Positions 1 through 9,388 of a DNA stretch of 64,000 nt are shown piece after piece; the stretch's first letter is position 1, and each line of letters opens with the position of its first letter. The stretch is from NCBI RefSeq assembly GCF_013488225.1, contig NZ_CP041238.1, forward strand, positions 211,501 to 275,500, given 5' to 3'. This DNA comes from Sinorhizobium mexicanum. GTDB lineage: Bacteria; Pseudomonadota; Alphaproteobacteria; Rhizobiales; Rhizobiaceae. The position numbers were made by a program, and so were the translations under genes. The notes under the pieces were generated by a model. The model worked only from the letters and a program-made list of their open reading frames with translations. It was not told where the DNA came from and did no database searches.

Positions 1-109
1 GCTTATGACCGCCAAGAAGATCCCGTACGGCGTAGCCATCGCGCTTGGCGGCTTTGCAGCCTATCCCTCGTCGCCGTTGATGCAGGCCGCGTTCGCGCAG
101 CTCTCATAA
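1..109 (+). CDS. cpaA: Prepilin peptidase CpaA, C-terminal end (partial)
   Basis: Only the last 35 codons are present, ending in TAA. The readable tail contains KKIPYGVAIALGG followed by a short hydrophobic stretch, which is the usual C-terminus of the small type IV prepilin peptidases (A24 family) of Flp/Tad pilus systems. The family cleaves and processes the Flp pilin in the inner membrane. It sits directly before cpaB in the same direction, as expected for a cpa operon. The catalytic aspartates lie outside the window, so the identity rests on this tail and the context. Confidence 0.8.
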   Translation, partial: LMTAKKIPYGVAIALGGFAAYPSSPLMQAAFAQLS

Positions 110-151
110 ACCTCGTCTGCCGCCCGCGAGGTCGATTGGCGGAACCATTCC

Positions 152-185
152 TTAACCACGTACGTATCCGACTCGTTAACCCTAA
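152..185. promoter_or_regulatory. Candidate CtrA-type half-sites upstream of cpaB
   Basis: The 134 bp between cpaA and cpaB contain TTAACCAC (152-159) and TTAACCCT (176-183). Both resemble the TTAACCAT half-site reported for the cell-cycle regulator CtrA in alphaproteobacteria. The second one, read as GTTAACCCTAA, recurs exactly at 9389-9399 before the tadD-like gene. Pilus genes are CtrA targets in Caulobacter. Only short motif matches support this, so it is a weak call. Confidence 0.3.
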
Positions 186-243
186 TTACACCAATTCCTG
201 ATCAATCTGGCCAAGGGGCATTTCTTGGGGCTTGGGGACGATC

Positions 244-1056
244 ATGAAACCGGTGCGCATCATCATTCTGGCGGTGGCCGTGATTTCGGCTGCTGCGGCG
301 GGACTGCTCGCGATGAAGCTGACGCGTGGTCCCGCGCAGCAAACTGCCGAACCGGTCATCGAGCAAGCGCCGACGGTCAACGTGCTGGTCGCCAGCAAGA
401 GCCTGCCAGTCGGTTCACGGCTCGGCGCCGACGCGATTCATTGGATGGCCTGGCCGAAAGATGGCATCGTCGACGGACTGATTACCGAGGAAAATCGGCC
501 GGGTGCTGTCGACGACCTATCGGGCGCCGTTGTGCGCCTGCCGATCTTTGCCGGTGAGCCGGTCCGCCAGGAAAAAATCGCCGATTCTTCAAGCCGCATC
601 ATGTCCTCGCTGTTGCCCGCCGGAAAGCGGGCCGTTGCAACGGAAATCACCGTCGCCACGGGAGCGGGCGGCTTCATCCTCCCGAACGACCGGGTCGACG
701 TCATCATGGTGCGCAAGTCCGAGAACGACGGCATCTACCTGACCGAGACGGTGCTGAGCAACGTCCGGGTGCTGGCGATCGATCAGCAGGTCGAAGAGAA
801 GGACGACGGGTCGAAATCAGTCGTCGGTACGACCGCGACGCTAGAACTGACGCCGGATCAATCCAAGGTCATGACGGTTGCGCAGCAGATGGCCGAGCGC
901 ATTTCGCTGGCGCTTCGTAGCGTTGCCGATGCGCAGGAGGCCGATACGAATGCTGCCGACTACCTTTTGAGCGGTGACGGCCAGCCGAGCATTCAAGTCA
1001 TTAAGTCGGGCTCCATCGTCAAGAACGATGCTGCCGCCGTCCAGAACCAGAAATGA
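244..1056 (+). CDS. cpaB: Flp pilus assembly protein CpaB (RcpC/CpaB family)
   Basis: The 270-residue product has an N-terminal membrane anchor or signal (about residues 4-25, IIILAVAVISAAAAGLLA). It is followed by an SAF-like region (VLVASKSLPVGSRLGADAIHWMAWP, split across residues 45-70) and the RcpC/CpaB domain (about 115-230). The family is a periplasmic component of the Flp/Tad secretion machine thought to work with the CpaC secretin. The ATG at 244 is preferred because GGGGA lies just upstream. An in-frame TTG at 232 would add four residues. It lies between cpaA and cpaC, and its end overlaps possible earlier starts of cpaC. Confidence 0.93.
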   Translation: MKPVRIIILAVAVISAAAAGLLAMKLTRGPAQQTAEPVIEQAPTVNVLVASKSLPVGSRLGADAIHWMAWPKDGIVDGLITEENRPGAVDDLSGAVVRLPIFAGEPVRQEKIADSSSRIMSSLLPAGKRAVATEITVATGAGGFILPNDRVDVIMVRKSENDGIYLTETVLSNVRVLAIDQQVEEKDDGSKSVVGTTATLELTPDQSKVMTVAQQMAERISLALRSVADAQEADTNAADYLLSGDGQPSIQVIKSGSIVKNDAAAVQNQK

Positions 1057-1075
1057 TGATCGAACGGGGCGCAAG

Positions 1076-2611
1076 GTGAAGCGGAACGGAAACATATTTC
1101 GGGCGTCGGTCGCAGCGGGCCTGTCGTTCTGCCTAATGTTCTCGGGCATGGGGCTGCCGGTGGTACCCGCGGCTGAGGCGGCCGCGTCGTCGGTCGTCAG
1201 AATCGCGGACAGCGGCCCGGGCATCAGGAAAACGATCAATCTCGGCCTCAACAAGGCCGTCGTGGTCGATCTCCCGACGGATGCCCACGATATCCTGGTG
1301 GCCGATCCGTCGCTCGCCGACGCGGTCACCCGCACTTCCCGGCGCATCTATTTGTTCGGCAAGGCCGTCGGCCAGACGAATATTTTCGTCTTCGGTCCGA
1401 ACGGCGAGGAAATCGTCAGTCTCGAAATCGCTGTTGAGCGCGATGTCGCCGGCCTCGAAGCGAACTTGCGGCGCTTCATTCCGGATGCGGATATCAACGT
1501 CGAAATCGTTTCGGACAACGTCGTTCTGACCGGTACCGTCCGCACGCCACTCGACTCCACTAAAGCCGTCGACCTAGCACAGGCCTTTCTGAAAGGCGGC
1601 GAGGCGACGACCCGCAACATCACCGCGCAAGGCAACAACGGCGACGCGGATATCTTCGCCGAAGACCGGCAGACCTCGCAGATCGTCAACTTGCTGACGA
1701 TCGAAGGCGACGACCAAGTGACATTGAAGGTGACGGTTGCCGAGGTGAGCAGGCAGGTGTTGAAGCAGCTTGGCTTCAACGGCAGCGTTGGGGACGGCGA
1801 GAGCGGCATTGGTTTCCGCAATCCGGCCAATCTCGGTGACGCGATCAGTGTGGGCGCGAATGCTCTCATCAAGGGATCGATTGGTCCGACGACTATTGCG
1901 AGCTACATCAACGCGATGGAACAGGCTGGCGTCATGCGCACGCTTGCCGAACCGAGTTTGACCGCAATATCCGGCCAGGAAGCCAAGTTCTATGTTGGCG
2001 GGGAATTCCGGCTCGCGGGCGTGCAGGAAGTCGGGAAGGACGAGCAAACGGGGGATCCGACCGTCACACGCGAAGTGAATGATGTTGAATACGGAATCCG
2101 GTTGAACTTCAAACCTGTCGTTCTTGGCCCTGGCCGCATAAGTCTGGAGATCGAAACAGATGTGTCCGAGCCGACTTATGAGGGCTCGGTCGTCACAGGC
2201 AACAGCGCAAACGCCATACCCGGCCAGACCTTCCTCGGCATCCGCCGGCGCGAGGCCTCGACCAGCGTGGAACTGCCCTCGGGCGGCTCGATCGTGATCG
2301 CCGGTCTGGTACAGGACAATATTCGTCAGGCGATGTCGGGCCTGCCGGGCGCAGCGAAGATTCCGATCCTCGGTACCCTGTTCCGCAGCAAGGATTTCCA
2401 GCGCAACGAGACGGAGCTCGTCATCATCGCGACGCCCTACCTGGTGCGGCCGGTCGCCCGCAGCGCTATCTCGCGTCCCGACGACAACTTCAATCCGGCC
2501 AACGATCTCGACAGCTTCTTCCTCGGCCGCGTCAACCGGATTTATGGACGCCCGGAGGCGCCGGCGCCGGTCGGTCGCTATCACGGCAATGTCGGCTTCA
2601 TCTACAAATAG
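1076..2611 (+). CDS. cpaC: Flp pilus outer-membrane secretin CpaC
   Basis: The protein is a type II/III secretin of about 511 residues from the GTG at 1076. It has a signal peptide (residues about 8-35, ending near PAAEAA), an N-terminal pilus/secretin domain (KTINLGLNKAVVVDLPTDAHDILVADP region), a BON-like segment and the C-terminal secretin domain. The last contains VTLKVTVAEVSRQVLKQLG and the conserved end EASTSVELPSGGSIVIAGL...GLPGAAKIPILGTLF. It forms the outer-membrane pore for the Flp pilus. The reading frame is open back to 974, and an ATG at 1028 overlaps cpaB. The GTG is chosen because GGGG precedes it by about six bases and it leads straight into a signal sequence. Confidence 0.93.
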   Translation: MKRNGNIFRASVAAGLSFCLMFSGMGLPVVPAAEAAASSVVRIADSGPGIRKTINLGLNKAVVVDLPTDAHDILVADPSLADAVTRTSRRIYLFGKAVGQTNIFVFGPNGEEIVSLEIAVERDVAGLEANLRRFIPDADINVEIVSDNVVLTGTVRTPLDSTKAVDLAQAFLKGGEATTRNITAQGNNGDADIFAEDRQTSQIVNLLTIEGDDQVTLKVTVAEVSRQVLKQLGFNGSVGDGESGIGFRNPANLGDAISVGANALIKGSIGPTTIASYINAMEQAGVMRTLAEPSLTAISGQEAKFYVGGEFRLAGVQEVGKDEQTGDPTVTREVNDVEYGIRLNFKPVVLGPGRISLEIETDVSEPTYEGSVVTGNSANAIPGQTFLGIRRREASTSVELPSGGSIVIAGLVQDNIRQAMSGLPGAAKIPILGTLFRSKDFQRNETELVIIATPYLVRPVARSAISRPDDNFNPANDLDSFFLGRVNRIYGRPEAPAPVGRYHGNVGFIYK

Positions 2612-2619
2612 GTCGGCTC

Positions 2620-3366
2620 ATGAACAAGCGAAGCACAACGCAGAACAGTCCTGAAAGGCAGACCCGGATGTTCCTCGATCGAAGCCGTCTTCCCGCCCGC
2701 TCGACGGGTCGCATGCTCGCGTTCGCCGTCATTGCCGGTCTGCTTGCAAGCTGCGGCACCAAGGACAATCTGGCGACCGGCGCGATTCCCGACGACTATC
2801 GCACACGGCACCCGATCGTCATTGCCGAGGCCGAGCGAACGATCGACATTCCCGTCGCGTCCGGCGACACGCGACTTTCCCAGGGCACGCGCGACGTTAT
2901 CCGCGGGTTTGCAGCGGAATACCGCAACGCGTCGACCGGCGTCATCCAGATCATGCTGCCGCGTGGATCGGTCAACAGCCATGCCGCCCAGACCGTACGA
3001 AGAGATATCCGTCGTCAGTTGGCGGCGGTCGGCGTGCCAGGAAAGAGGGTGATCGAAACCGGCTACGAAGCGGGTGCAACGGGCGACGCGGCGCCCATTC
3101 GCCTGAGTTATGTTGCGATTGCCGCGCAAACTGCGCCCTGCGGCGAGTGGCCGGAGGATCTGACGCTCAATACCCTCCAAAACCGCAATTACTACAACTT
3201 CGGTTGCGCCACCCAGTCCAATCTCGCCGCCCAGATCGCCAATCCGACGGATCTCATTGGCCCGCGCCAGATGTCGCCGATCGATGCCGAGCAGCGTGGC
3301 GAAGTGATCAAGAGTTGGCGCGGCACGGACACCGGCGACGGCGGTACGACAATCATCTTCAATTGA
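2620..3366 (+). CDS. cpaD: Flp pilus assembly lipoprotein CpaD
   Basis: The product has 248 residues. A hydrophobic leader ends in a lipobox-like LLASC (cysteine at about residue 44), followed by TGAIPDDYRTRHPIVIAEAE, a conserved opening of the CpaD family. The C-terminal half has two cysteines (TAPCGEWPEDLT, NFGCATQSNLAAQIANP), also typical. CpaD is an outer-membrane lipoprotein of the Tad machine needed with the CpaC secretin. It begins eight bases after cpaC. The lipobox lies far from the ATG at 2620, so the real start may be the ATG at 2668 (MFLDRSRLP). Confidence 0.92.
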   Translation: MNKRSTTQNSPERQTRMFLDRSRLPARSTGRMLAFAVIAGLLASCGTKDNLATGAIPDDYRTRHPIVIAEAERTIDIPVASGDTRLSQGTRDVIRGFAAEYRNASTGVIQIMLPRGSVNSHAAQTVRRDIRRQLAAVGVPGKRVIETGYEAGATGDAAPIRLSYVAIAAQTAPCGEWPEDLTLNTLQNRNYYNFGCATQSNLAAQIANPTDLIGPRQMSPIDAEQRGEVIKSWRGTDTGDGGTTIIFN

Positions 3367-3385
3367 TGAGGCCTGAGGAAAAGCG

Positions 3386-4672
3386 ATGAGCGCCATTGAA
3401 TACAACATCGACAGCGGCGGAGCAGCGGACTTTTCCGTCGACGCAGCGCGCCCGGGCGACCTCGACCAGTTGAGACCGCTGCCGCGCATTTCGATCCATG
3501 CATTCTGCGAGAGTGACGCCGTGCAGCGACTTATGGAGCGCTGCGGTCAGGATCGTCGCATGGCGAAGGTCAGTCTTCGGATCACCGGCGGCAGCATCGC
3601 CGCCGCCGCCAATATGTTCGCCAGCGTATCGACCCCAAACCTGATCATCCTGGAAACCGGCACGGAACCGCACTCGTTGCTCGCCGAACTCGTGCCCTTG
3701 GCGGAAGTCTGCGACCCGAGCACCAAGGTGATCATCATTGGCCGCCACAACGACATAGCGCTCTACCGCGATCTGATCCGGCACGGCATTTCCGAATACA
3801 TGGTTGCCCCGGTGTCGATGGCGGATGTCCTGATGGCTGTTTCGGCGATCTTTGTCGACCCCGAGGCCGAGCCCTTGGGTCGCAGCCTTGCTTTCATCGG
3901 CGCGAAGGGCGGCTGCGGCTCGTCAATCATCGCGCACAATTGCGCCTGGGGCATTTCCAACCTGTTTTCGACGGAGACCATCCTCGCCGATCTCGACCTG
4001 CCTTACGGAACGGCGAATATCGATTTCGACCAGGACCCGCCGCAGGGCATTTCGGAAGCCGTCTTTGCGCCCGACAGGCTCGACGAGGTCTTCCTCGACC
4101 GTCTACTGACGAAATGTTCCGAGCATTTGTCGTTGCTTGCCGCACCTTCGATGCTCGATCGCGCTTACGACTTCGAGGCGGGCGCCTTCCATCCGATCCT
4201 CGAAATCCTGCAGCGCAGCGCGCCCGTCTCCGTCCTTGATGTGCCGCATATCTGGTCCGATTGGACACGCTCGGTTCTCGCCGAGGCCGACGAAGTGGTC
4301 GTCACGGCCGTTCCGGATCTCGCCAGCCTCAGAAACACCAAGAACCTCTTCGACGCGCTGAAGAAAATTCGTCCGAACGACAAGGCGCCGCATCTCGTCT
4401 TGAACCAGGTGGGCATGCCGAAGCGGCCGGAAATCGCACCGAACGAATTCTGCGAGTCGCTCGAGCTGGAGGCGGCCGCCATCATCCCCTTCGATGCGGT
4501 CCTCTTCGGCAACGCCTCCAACAGCGGACGCATGATCGCGGAAATCGACAAGAAGTCCCCCGTTGCAGAGACCTTCTCGCAGGTGGCGCATCTCCTGACT
4601 GGGCGCGCGACGATCAAGAAGGCGCGCAAGGGGGGACTCGGCAAGGTGCTTGCCCGGCTCCGCGGGCGGTAG
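3386..4672 (+). CDS. cpaE: Pilus assembly ATPase-like protein CpaE (ParA/MinD family)
   Basis: The protein has 428 residues. The N-terminal third resembles an atypical receiver domain (to about residue 150), followed by a ParA/MinD-type ATPase domain. This opens with a deviant Walker A, FIGAKGGCGSSIIAHN (about 170-186), and continues with LADLDLPYGTANIDFD. CpaE proteins place the Tad pilus machine at the pole in Caulobacter. A GAGGAAAAG ribosome site precedes the ATG. It lies in the operon 19 bp after cpaD. Confidence 0.93.
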   Translation: MSAIEYNIDSGGAADFSVDAARPGDLDQLRPLPRISIHAFCESDAVQRLMERCGQDRRMAKVSLRITGGSIAAAANMFASVSTPNLIILETGTEPHSLLAELVPLAEVCDPSTKVIIIGRHNDIALYRDLIRHGISEYMVAPVSMADVLMAVSAIFVDPEAEPLGRSLAFIGAKGGCGSSIIAHNCAWGISNLFSTETILADLDLPYGTANIDFDQDPPQGISEAVFAPDRLDEVFLDRLLTKCSEHLSLLAAPSMLDRAYDFEAGAFHPILEILQRSAPVSVLDVPHIWSDWTRSVLAEADEVVVTAVPDLASLRNTKNLFDALKKIRPNDKAPHLVLNQVGMPKRPEIAPNEFCESLELEAAAIIPFDAVLFGNASNSGRMIAEIDKKSPVAETFSQVAHLLTGRATIKKARKGGLGKVLARLRGR

Positions 4673-4697
4673 GCAATGAAGCAACCGGATTGAAGTG

Positions 4698-6164
4698 ATG
4701 TTTGGCAAACGCGGAAATGAAGGTTTTGGCAAGGCCGGCGCGACGACCTCTGTGGTCCCGCCGCCAATGCCGGCCGCGCAGCCGATTGCGGCGGAGCGAC
4801 CGGTGGCAGCCGTTCTCGCCGAGCCCGTTGTCGCCCCGCCCCGCCCGCAACCAGCGGCCCCGCCGGCGCGCCGGCGCGCGGCCAGGAACGAGGACTACTA
4901 CGACACCAAATCGCAGGTCTTTTCTGCGCTGATCGACACGATCGACCTCTCGCAGCTGTCAAAGCTCGACACCGAGAGCGCGCGCGAAGAAATTCGCGAT
5001 ATCGTCAACGATATCATCACCATCAAGAATTTCGCGATGTCGATCGCCGAGCAGGAGGAACTCCTCGACGACATCTGCAACGACGTGCTCGGATACGGCC
5101 CGCTCGAGCCGCTGCTTGCGCGCGACGATATCGCCGACATCATGGTCAATGGCGCCGGCCAGACCTTCATCGAAGTCGGCGGCAAGGTGCAGGAATCGGA
5201 AGTGCGCTTTCGCGACAACGCGCAATTGCTGTCGATCTGCCAGCGTATCGTCAGCCAAGTGGGCCGGCGCGTCGACGAATCGAGCCCGATCTGCGACGCG
5301 CGCCTGCCCGATGGATCGCGCGTCAACGTCATCGCCCCGCCCCTGGCGATCGATGGCACGGCGCTCACGATCCGCAAGTTCAAGAAAGACAAGCTGACGC
5401 TGGAACAATTGGTGCGCTTCGGATCGATCACGCCGGAGGGCGCCGTTCTCCTGCAGATCATTGGCCGTGTCCGCTGCAATATCGTCATTTCCGGCGGCAC
5501 CGGCTCGGGCAAGACGACGCTGCTCAATTGTCTCACGCGCTATATCGATACCGACGAAAGGGTCATCACCTGCGAGGATTCGGCCGAACTGCAGCTGCAG
5601 CAGCCGCATGTCGTGCGCCTCGAAACCCGTCCGCCGAACATTGAGGGCGAGGGCGAGATCACCATGCGCGACCTGATCAAGAACTGCCTGCGCATGCGCC
5701 CCGAACGCATCATCGTCGGCGAAGTGCGCGGCCCGGAAGTCTTCGACTTGCTTCAGGCGATGAACACCGGTCACGACGGATCGATGGGCACGATTCATGC
5801 CAACACGCCGCGGGAATGCCTGAGCCGCATGGAATCGATGATTGCCATGGGCGGCTATACGCTGCCCGCCAAGACGGTTCGCGAAATCATCGCGGGCTCG
5901 ATCGACGTCATCATCCAGGCTTCGCGCTTGCGCGACGGATCCCGCCGGATCACCCACATCACCGAAGTGGTCGGCATGGAAGGCGATGTGGTCATCACGC
6001 AGGACCTGATGCGCTACGAAATCGACGGCGAGGACGCCAATGGCCGGATTATCGGCCGCCACGTTTCGACCGGCATCGGCCGGCCGCATTTCTGGGACCG
6101 CGCACGTTATTTCAACGAGGACAAGCGGCTCGCCGCGACGCTCGACGCAATGGAAAAGAAGTAG
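4698..6164 (+). CDS. cpaF: Flp pilus motor ATPase CpaF (TadA)
   Basis: The 488-residue protein is a secretion ATPase of the GspE/VirB11 superfamily. A proline/alanine-rich N-terminus (about 15-60) precedes the conserved core. The core has Walker [13 protein letters not shown] (about 264-275), Asp box EDSAELQL and Walker B-type [16 protein letters not shown], followed by the His-box region [18 protein letters not shown]. It is the cytoplasmic motor driving Flp pilus extension. The ATG at 4698 follows an in-frame GTG at 4695, so either could be used. The gene is 25 bp after cpaE. Confidence 0.95.
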   Translation: MFGKRGNEGFGKAGATTSVVPPPMPAAQPIAAERPVAAVLAEPVVAPPRPQPAAPPARRRAARNEDYYDTKSQVFSALIDTIDLSQLSKLDTESAREEIRDIVNDIITIKNFAMSIAEQEELLDDICNDVLGYGPLEPLLARDDIADIMVNGAGQTFIEVGGKVQESEVRFRDNAQLLSICQRIVSQVGRRVDESSPICDARLPDGSRVNVIAPPLAIDGTALTIRKFKKDKLTLEQLVRFGSITPEGAVLLQIIGRVRCNIVISGGTGSGKTTLLNCLTRYIDTDERVITCEDSAELQLQQPHVVRLETRPPNIEGEGEITMRDLIKNCLRMRPERIIVGEVRGPEVFDLLQAMNTGHDGSMGTIHANTPRECLSRMESMIAMGGYTLPAKTVREIIAGSIDVIIQASRLRDGSRRITHITEVVGMEGDVVITQDLMRYEIDGEDANGRIIGRHVSTGIGRPHFWDRARYFNEDKRLAATLDAMEKK

Positions 6165-6226
6165 CACGGGAGAGCGAAGAGCGACTTCGCGACTACGTGC
6201 GCTGACATAAGGAAACAGGTTCGACG

Positions 6227-7237
6227 ATGTTCGGCATAGACATCACCGTTCTGGCATTGGCTGGCCTCGTCGCGGTTGCGGCGGCGGCGCTCGCCTACGG
6301 TGTGCTCTTCTCGCGCATCGAGAGCGAGAAGAAGGCCGAGGGCCGCTTCCGCCGCGTCAGTGCCGCCGAGACGGATCGGACCAAGATCAAGGCGGCGCGC
6401 GATCGCGTCAACGAGATGTCGAAACGGCGTAAATCCGTCCAGGATTCGCTGAAGGAGCTCGAAAAGAAGCAGCAGGAGAAGTCGGCAAAGACCGCTCCGT
6501 CGATGAAGATGCGGTTGGCGCAGGCCAACCTCTCGATGTCGGTGATGCAATTTTATTTGTTCAGTGCCATCTTTGGCCTGTTTGCTCTTCTGTTGACATT
6601 CGTTGCCAGCGGTAAGCTCTTGATTGGCGCCGGCGTCGCGCTGATCGCCGCTGCCGGCTTGCCGCGCTGGATCGTCGGCTTCATGATCAAGCGGCGCTGC
6701 AAAAAGTTCCTGGAAGAATTCCCGAACGCACTCGATGTCATGGTTCGCTCGATCAAGTCCGGTCTGCCGCTGAACGACGCGCTCCGGCTGATCGCCAGCG
6801 ATGGGCAGGATCCGGTCAAGACGGAATTCCGTCGCGTCGTAGAGTCCCAGCAGGTCGGCCTCACCGTGCCGGAAGCCTGTGCCCGCATGATCCAGAGTGT
6901 TCCCCTGCCAGAAGTGAACTTCTTCGCGATCGTGATCGGCATTCAGGCGCAGGCAGGCGGCAACCTCTCGGAAGCGCTCGGCAATCTCTCGAAAGTCCTG
7001 CGCGAGCGCAAGAAGATGAAGGCGAAGGTCAACGCCCTGTCCATGGAGGCCAAGGCATCCGCCTGCATCATCGGCGCGCTGCCCGTCATCGTTGCGACGC
7101 TCGTTTATCTGACCTCCCCCGATTACATGATGATCCTCTTCACCGACCCGCGCGGCCACCTCATCATGGGGGCCTCCGCCGTCTGGATGAGCATCGGCAT
7201 CTGGATGATGCGCAACATGATCAATTTCGACATTTGA
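6227..7237 (+). CDS. tadB: Flp pilus inner-membrane platform protein TadB
   Basis: The 336-residue membrane protein has an N-terminal transmembrane segment (about 5-28), a charged cytoplasmic stretch rich in KK/EE (about 35-90), two more membrane segments (about 105-150), the type II secretion F domain (LEEFPNALDVMVRSIKSGLPLNDALR, about 160-190) and two C-terminal membrane segments. The motif VPLPEVNFFAIVIGIQAQAGGNLSEALGNLS is typical of TadB. With TadC it forms the platform on which CpaF acts. It follows cpaF after 62 bp. Confidence 0.94.
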   Translation: MFGIDITVLALAGLVAVAAAALAYGVLFSRIESEKKAEGRFRRVSAAETDRTKIKAARDRVNEMSKRRKSVQDSLKELEKKQQEKSAKTAPSMKMRLAQANLSMSVMQFYLFSAIFGLFALLLTFVASGKLLIGAGVALIAAAGLPRWIVGFMIKRRCKKFLEEFPNALDVMVRSIKSGLPLNDALRLIASDGQDPVKTEFRRVVESQQVGLTVPEACARMIQSVPLPEVNFFAIVIGIQAQAGGNLSEALGNLSKVLRERKKMKAKVNALSMEAKASACIIGALPVIVATLVYLTSPDYMMILFTDPRGHLIMGASAVWMSIGIWMMRNMINFDI

Positions 7238-7246
7238 GGTGCTGCG

Positions 7247-8230
7247 GTGGATGCTTGGGTAAAAACGCTGACCGATCCGAACATCGTCATTGCCGTCTTG
7301 GTCTCGATGGCGGTGCTGGCGACGTTCTATTCGCTTGTGGTTCCCTTCTTCGAGCAAGGCGACCTGACGAAGCGGATGAAATCGGTGGCGACCGAACGCG
7401 AGCAGATCCGCGCCCGCGAACGCGCGCGTATGAACGCCGAGGCCGCCAGCAGCAAAGGGAGCCTTCGGGCACAGAACAACACGTCCGTGCGGCAGGTCGT
7501 CGAACGGCTGAACCTGAAGCAGGCGCTGGTGGATGACAACACGGTCAACCGCCTGAAGACCGCTGGCTATCGTTCGCAGAACGCGCTCAATACCTTTCTC
7601 TTTGCCCGCTTCTGCCTGCCGTTCCTGTTCCTGATCGTTGCGGTCGTCTACATCTTCGTCCTGGAGAATTTTGCCGACAAACCGCTTATGCTCAGGCTGC
7701 TCTTCGCCGTGGGCTTTGCCTATCTCGGTTTCTATGCGCCGAATATCTTCATCGCCAATGCTGTCACCAAGCGCCAGCATTCGATCCGCCGTGCCTGGCC
7801 CGACGCGCTGGACCTTTTGCTGATCTGTGTCGAATCAGGCGTCTCCATGGAGCTCGCCATGCGTCGCGTTGCCGACGAGATCGCGGCGCAATCGCCGCCG
7901 CTCGCCGAGGAACTGGTGCTGACGACGGCCGAGCTTTCGTTCCTGCCGGATCGGCGCGTCGCACTCGAAAATCTGGGCTTACGCACCGGCATCGAGGATG
8001 TGAAGTCGGTGACCCAGGCGCTGATCCAGGCCGACCGTTACGGCACCCCCGTGGCGCAGGCCCTGCGGGTGCTGGCGCAGGAAAGCCGTGACCAGCGCAT
8101 GAATGCGGCGGAAAAAAAGGCGGCGGCATTGCCGCCGAAGCTCACCGTCCCGATGATCCTTTTCTTCCTGCCGGTTCTCGTCGCCGTCATTTTGGGCCCG
8201 GCGGGGATACAGGTGGCGGATAAGTTTTAG
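7247..8230 (+). CDS. tadC: Flp pilus inner-membrane platform protein TadC
   Basis: The protein has 327 residues and the same fold as TadB: a membrane segment at about 12-35, a charged linker, a membrane pair at about 120-170, and an F domain. The F domain shows IRRAWPDALDLLLICVESG and the repeat region FLPDRRVALENLGLRTG. A final membrane segment (PMILFFLPVLVAVILGPAGI) closes the protein. The start is a GTG nine bases after the tadB stop, with a GAGGTG ribosome site overlapping that stop, so translation is probably coupled. Confidence 0.94.
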   Translation: MDAWVKTLTDPNIVIAVLVSMAVLATFYSLVVPFFEQGDLTKRMKSVATEREQIRARERARMNAEAASSKGSLRAQNNTSVRQVVERLNLKQALVDDNTVNRLKTAGYRSQNALNTFLFARFCLPFLFLIVAVVYIFVLENFADKPLMLRLLFAVGFAYLGFYAPNIFIANAVTKRQHSIRRAWPDALDLLLICVESGVSMELAMRRVADEIAAQSPPLAEELVLTTAELSFLPDRRVALENLGLRTGIEDVKSVTQALIQADRYGTPVAQALRVLAQESRDQRMNAAEKKAAALPPKLTVPMILFFLPVLVAVILGPAGIQVADKF

Positions 8231-8327
8231 AGCGCCGGTTTCGTGTGAGGCGCTTCATCTCGTACAAAGATCGGCGCAGCGCCTGAACTGCCATCCGAAT
8301 CCGTTATTCGCGCAGCCTCTCAGAGGA

Positions 8328-8455
8328 GTCATCCTCGGGCTTGACCCGAGGATCCAAATACAAGCCGTTCTGCATGGTGTAGGTCCACGCTGGTGCATGT
8401 CTTCGAGCTATGGGAAGGCTTGCGCATGCATCCTCGGGTCAAGCCCGAGGATGAC
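8328..8455. repeat. Inverted pair of REP-like palindromes
   Basis: Two 28-bp palindromic units (8328-8355 and 8428-8455) are inverted copies of each other built on TCCTCGGGCTTGACCCGAGG. The 72 bp between them also contain short complementary ends (CAAGCC near 8362, GGCTTG near 8417), so the whole block can fold into one long cruciform. A third, single, diverged unit is at 12180-12208. The arrangement resembles a BIME. It fills the spacer between the convergent tadC and tadD genes and may act in 3'-end formation. Confidence 0.8.
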
Positions 8456-8491
8456 GGCGGAGGGGTGGCCGCGAGGCGTGAAAAACCCGTG

Positions 8492-9313
8492 CTAATTCGT
8501 ATTTCCGTCATCGGCCTTCGCGAGCTGCTTCCAGGCGCCTTGCTGTGACAGCATGGACCTGAGATAGGCGACGTTCGCTTCGGCCTGTTCTGCGGTCAAT
8601 TCCTGCCGGGCGATCGTTTCGGCTTCCTGGAAACGCCCCTGCAGGCCGACGGCGAGGGCGAGGTTCTGCCGCACGCTGCTGTCGGCGCCGGGCTGATCGG
8701 CGGCCGATTTGAGATAGGTTTCGGCGGTCCTGAGATCCTTCGTCAGCAGATAGGACATGCCGAGGTTGGAGAGCACGGAGGGCTCGTTCGGGCGAAGGTC
8801 CAGGGCCTCGCGGTATCTGAGACGCGCTTCCGACGACCGGCCAAGCTGATCGAGAACGGCGCCCTCCGCGGATTTCAGCTTCCAATCCGGACGGTCCGGC
8901 GTTTGTGCCCGGCTGATCGTCGCCAACGCCTGTTCGAGCTGGCCGGCTGCCGCCTGCGCCTTGCCATAGGCGCCCAGCACTTCGCGATCCGAAGGATGGT
9001 TGATCGCCACCTGCTGCATGACGGCAAGTGCCTGTTCGTTGCGGCCGGTCATGCGCAAGAGGTTAGCGTAGTTGAGACCCGCCTCGCGATCCTTTGGGTT
9101 GCGCTCATAGGCCTGTCCTATGCTTTCCGCCGCCTGCGACAACTCGGTTGCGTTCATCGATTGTACGGGTTTCGAGAGCGTCGGGATCGAGCCGGTGGTG
9201 AGTTCCTTCTTCTGTTGTCCGGCGCAGCCGGCGAGCGACAGAGCGATAAGCGCGACGGCCGTACCCTGAAGGAAACGAGGGAGTAAGGACGAACAAGTGG
9301 CTTCAGCGGTCAT
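8492..9313 (-). CDS. tadD: TPR lipoprotein, TadD-like pilus assembly protein
   Basis: The product from the ATG at 9313 has 273 residues. A signal sequence ends in a lipobox LAGC (cysteine near residue 30), and the rest is a chain of TPR repeats (for example AIGQ/NPKDREAGLNYANLLRMTGRNEQAL and LRPNEPSVLSNLGMSYLLTKDLRTAETYL). TadD is the TPR lipoprotein of Tad systems and is thought to help localise the secretin. The position next to the cpa/tad genes, though convergent with them, supports the call. A start at 9331 would add six residues, but GGGGG before 9313 fits better. Confidence 0.82.
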   Translation of the reverse strand: MTAEATCSSLLPRFLQGTAVALIALSLAGCAGQQKKELTTGSIPTLSKPVQSMNATELSQAAESIGQAYERNPKDREAGLNYANLLRMTGRNEQALAVMQQVAINHPSDREVLGAYGKAQAAAGQLEQALATISRAQTPDRPDWKLKSAEGAVLDQLGRSSEARLRYREALDLRPNEPSVLSNLGMSYLLTKDLRTAETYLKSAADQPGADSSVRQNLALAVGLQGRFQEAETIARQELTAEQAEANVAYLRSMLSQQGAWKQLAKADDGNTN

Positions 9314-9388
9314 GAGTGGTGCCCCCAGCATGCGTTCGCACCGGAACTCCCAACATCAGCGGCGCAACTTTCACTCCAGCAATAATCT

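Noticed and set aside
1574..2584. Long open frame on the minus strand opposite cpaC
   Set aside because: It mirrors the secretin gene codon for codon and has no ribosome site or recognisable domain; a GC-rich shadow.
4959..6167. Long antisense frame opposite cpaF, and a longer one at 6107-7780 opposite tadB/tadC
   Set aside because: Composition is His/Asp/Arg-rich as expected of antisense GC-rich DNA, and the plus-strand genes are unmistakable.
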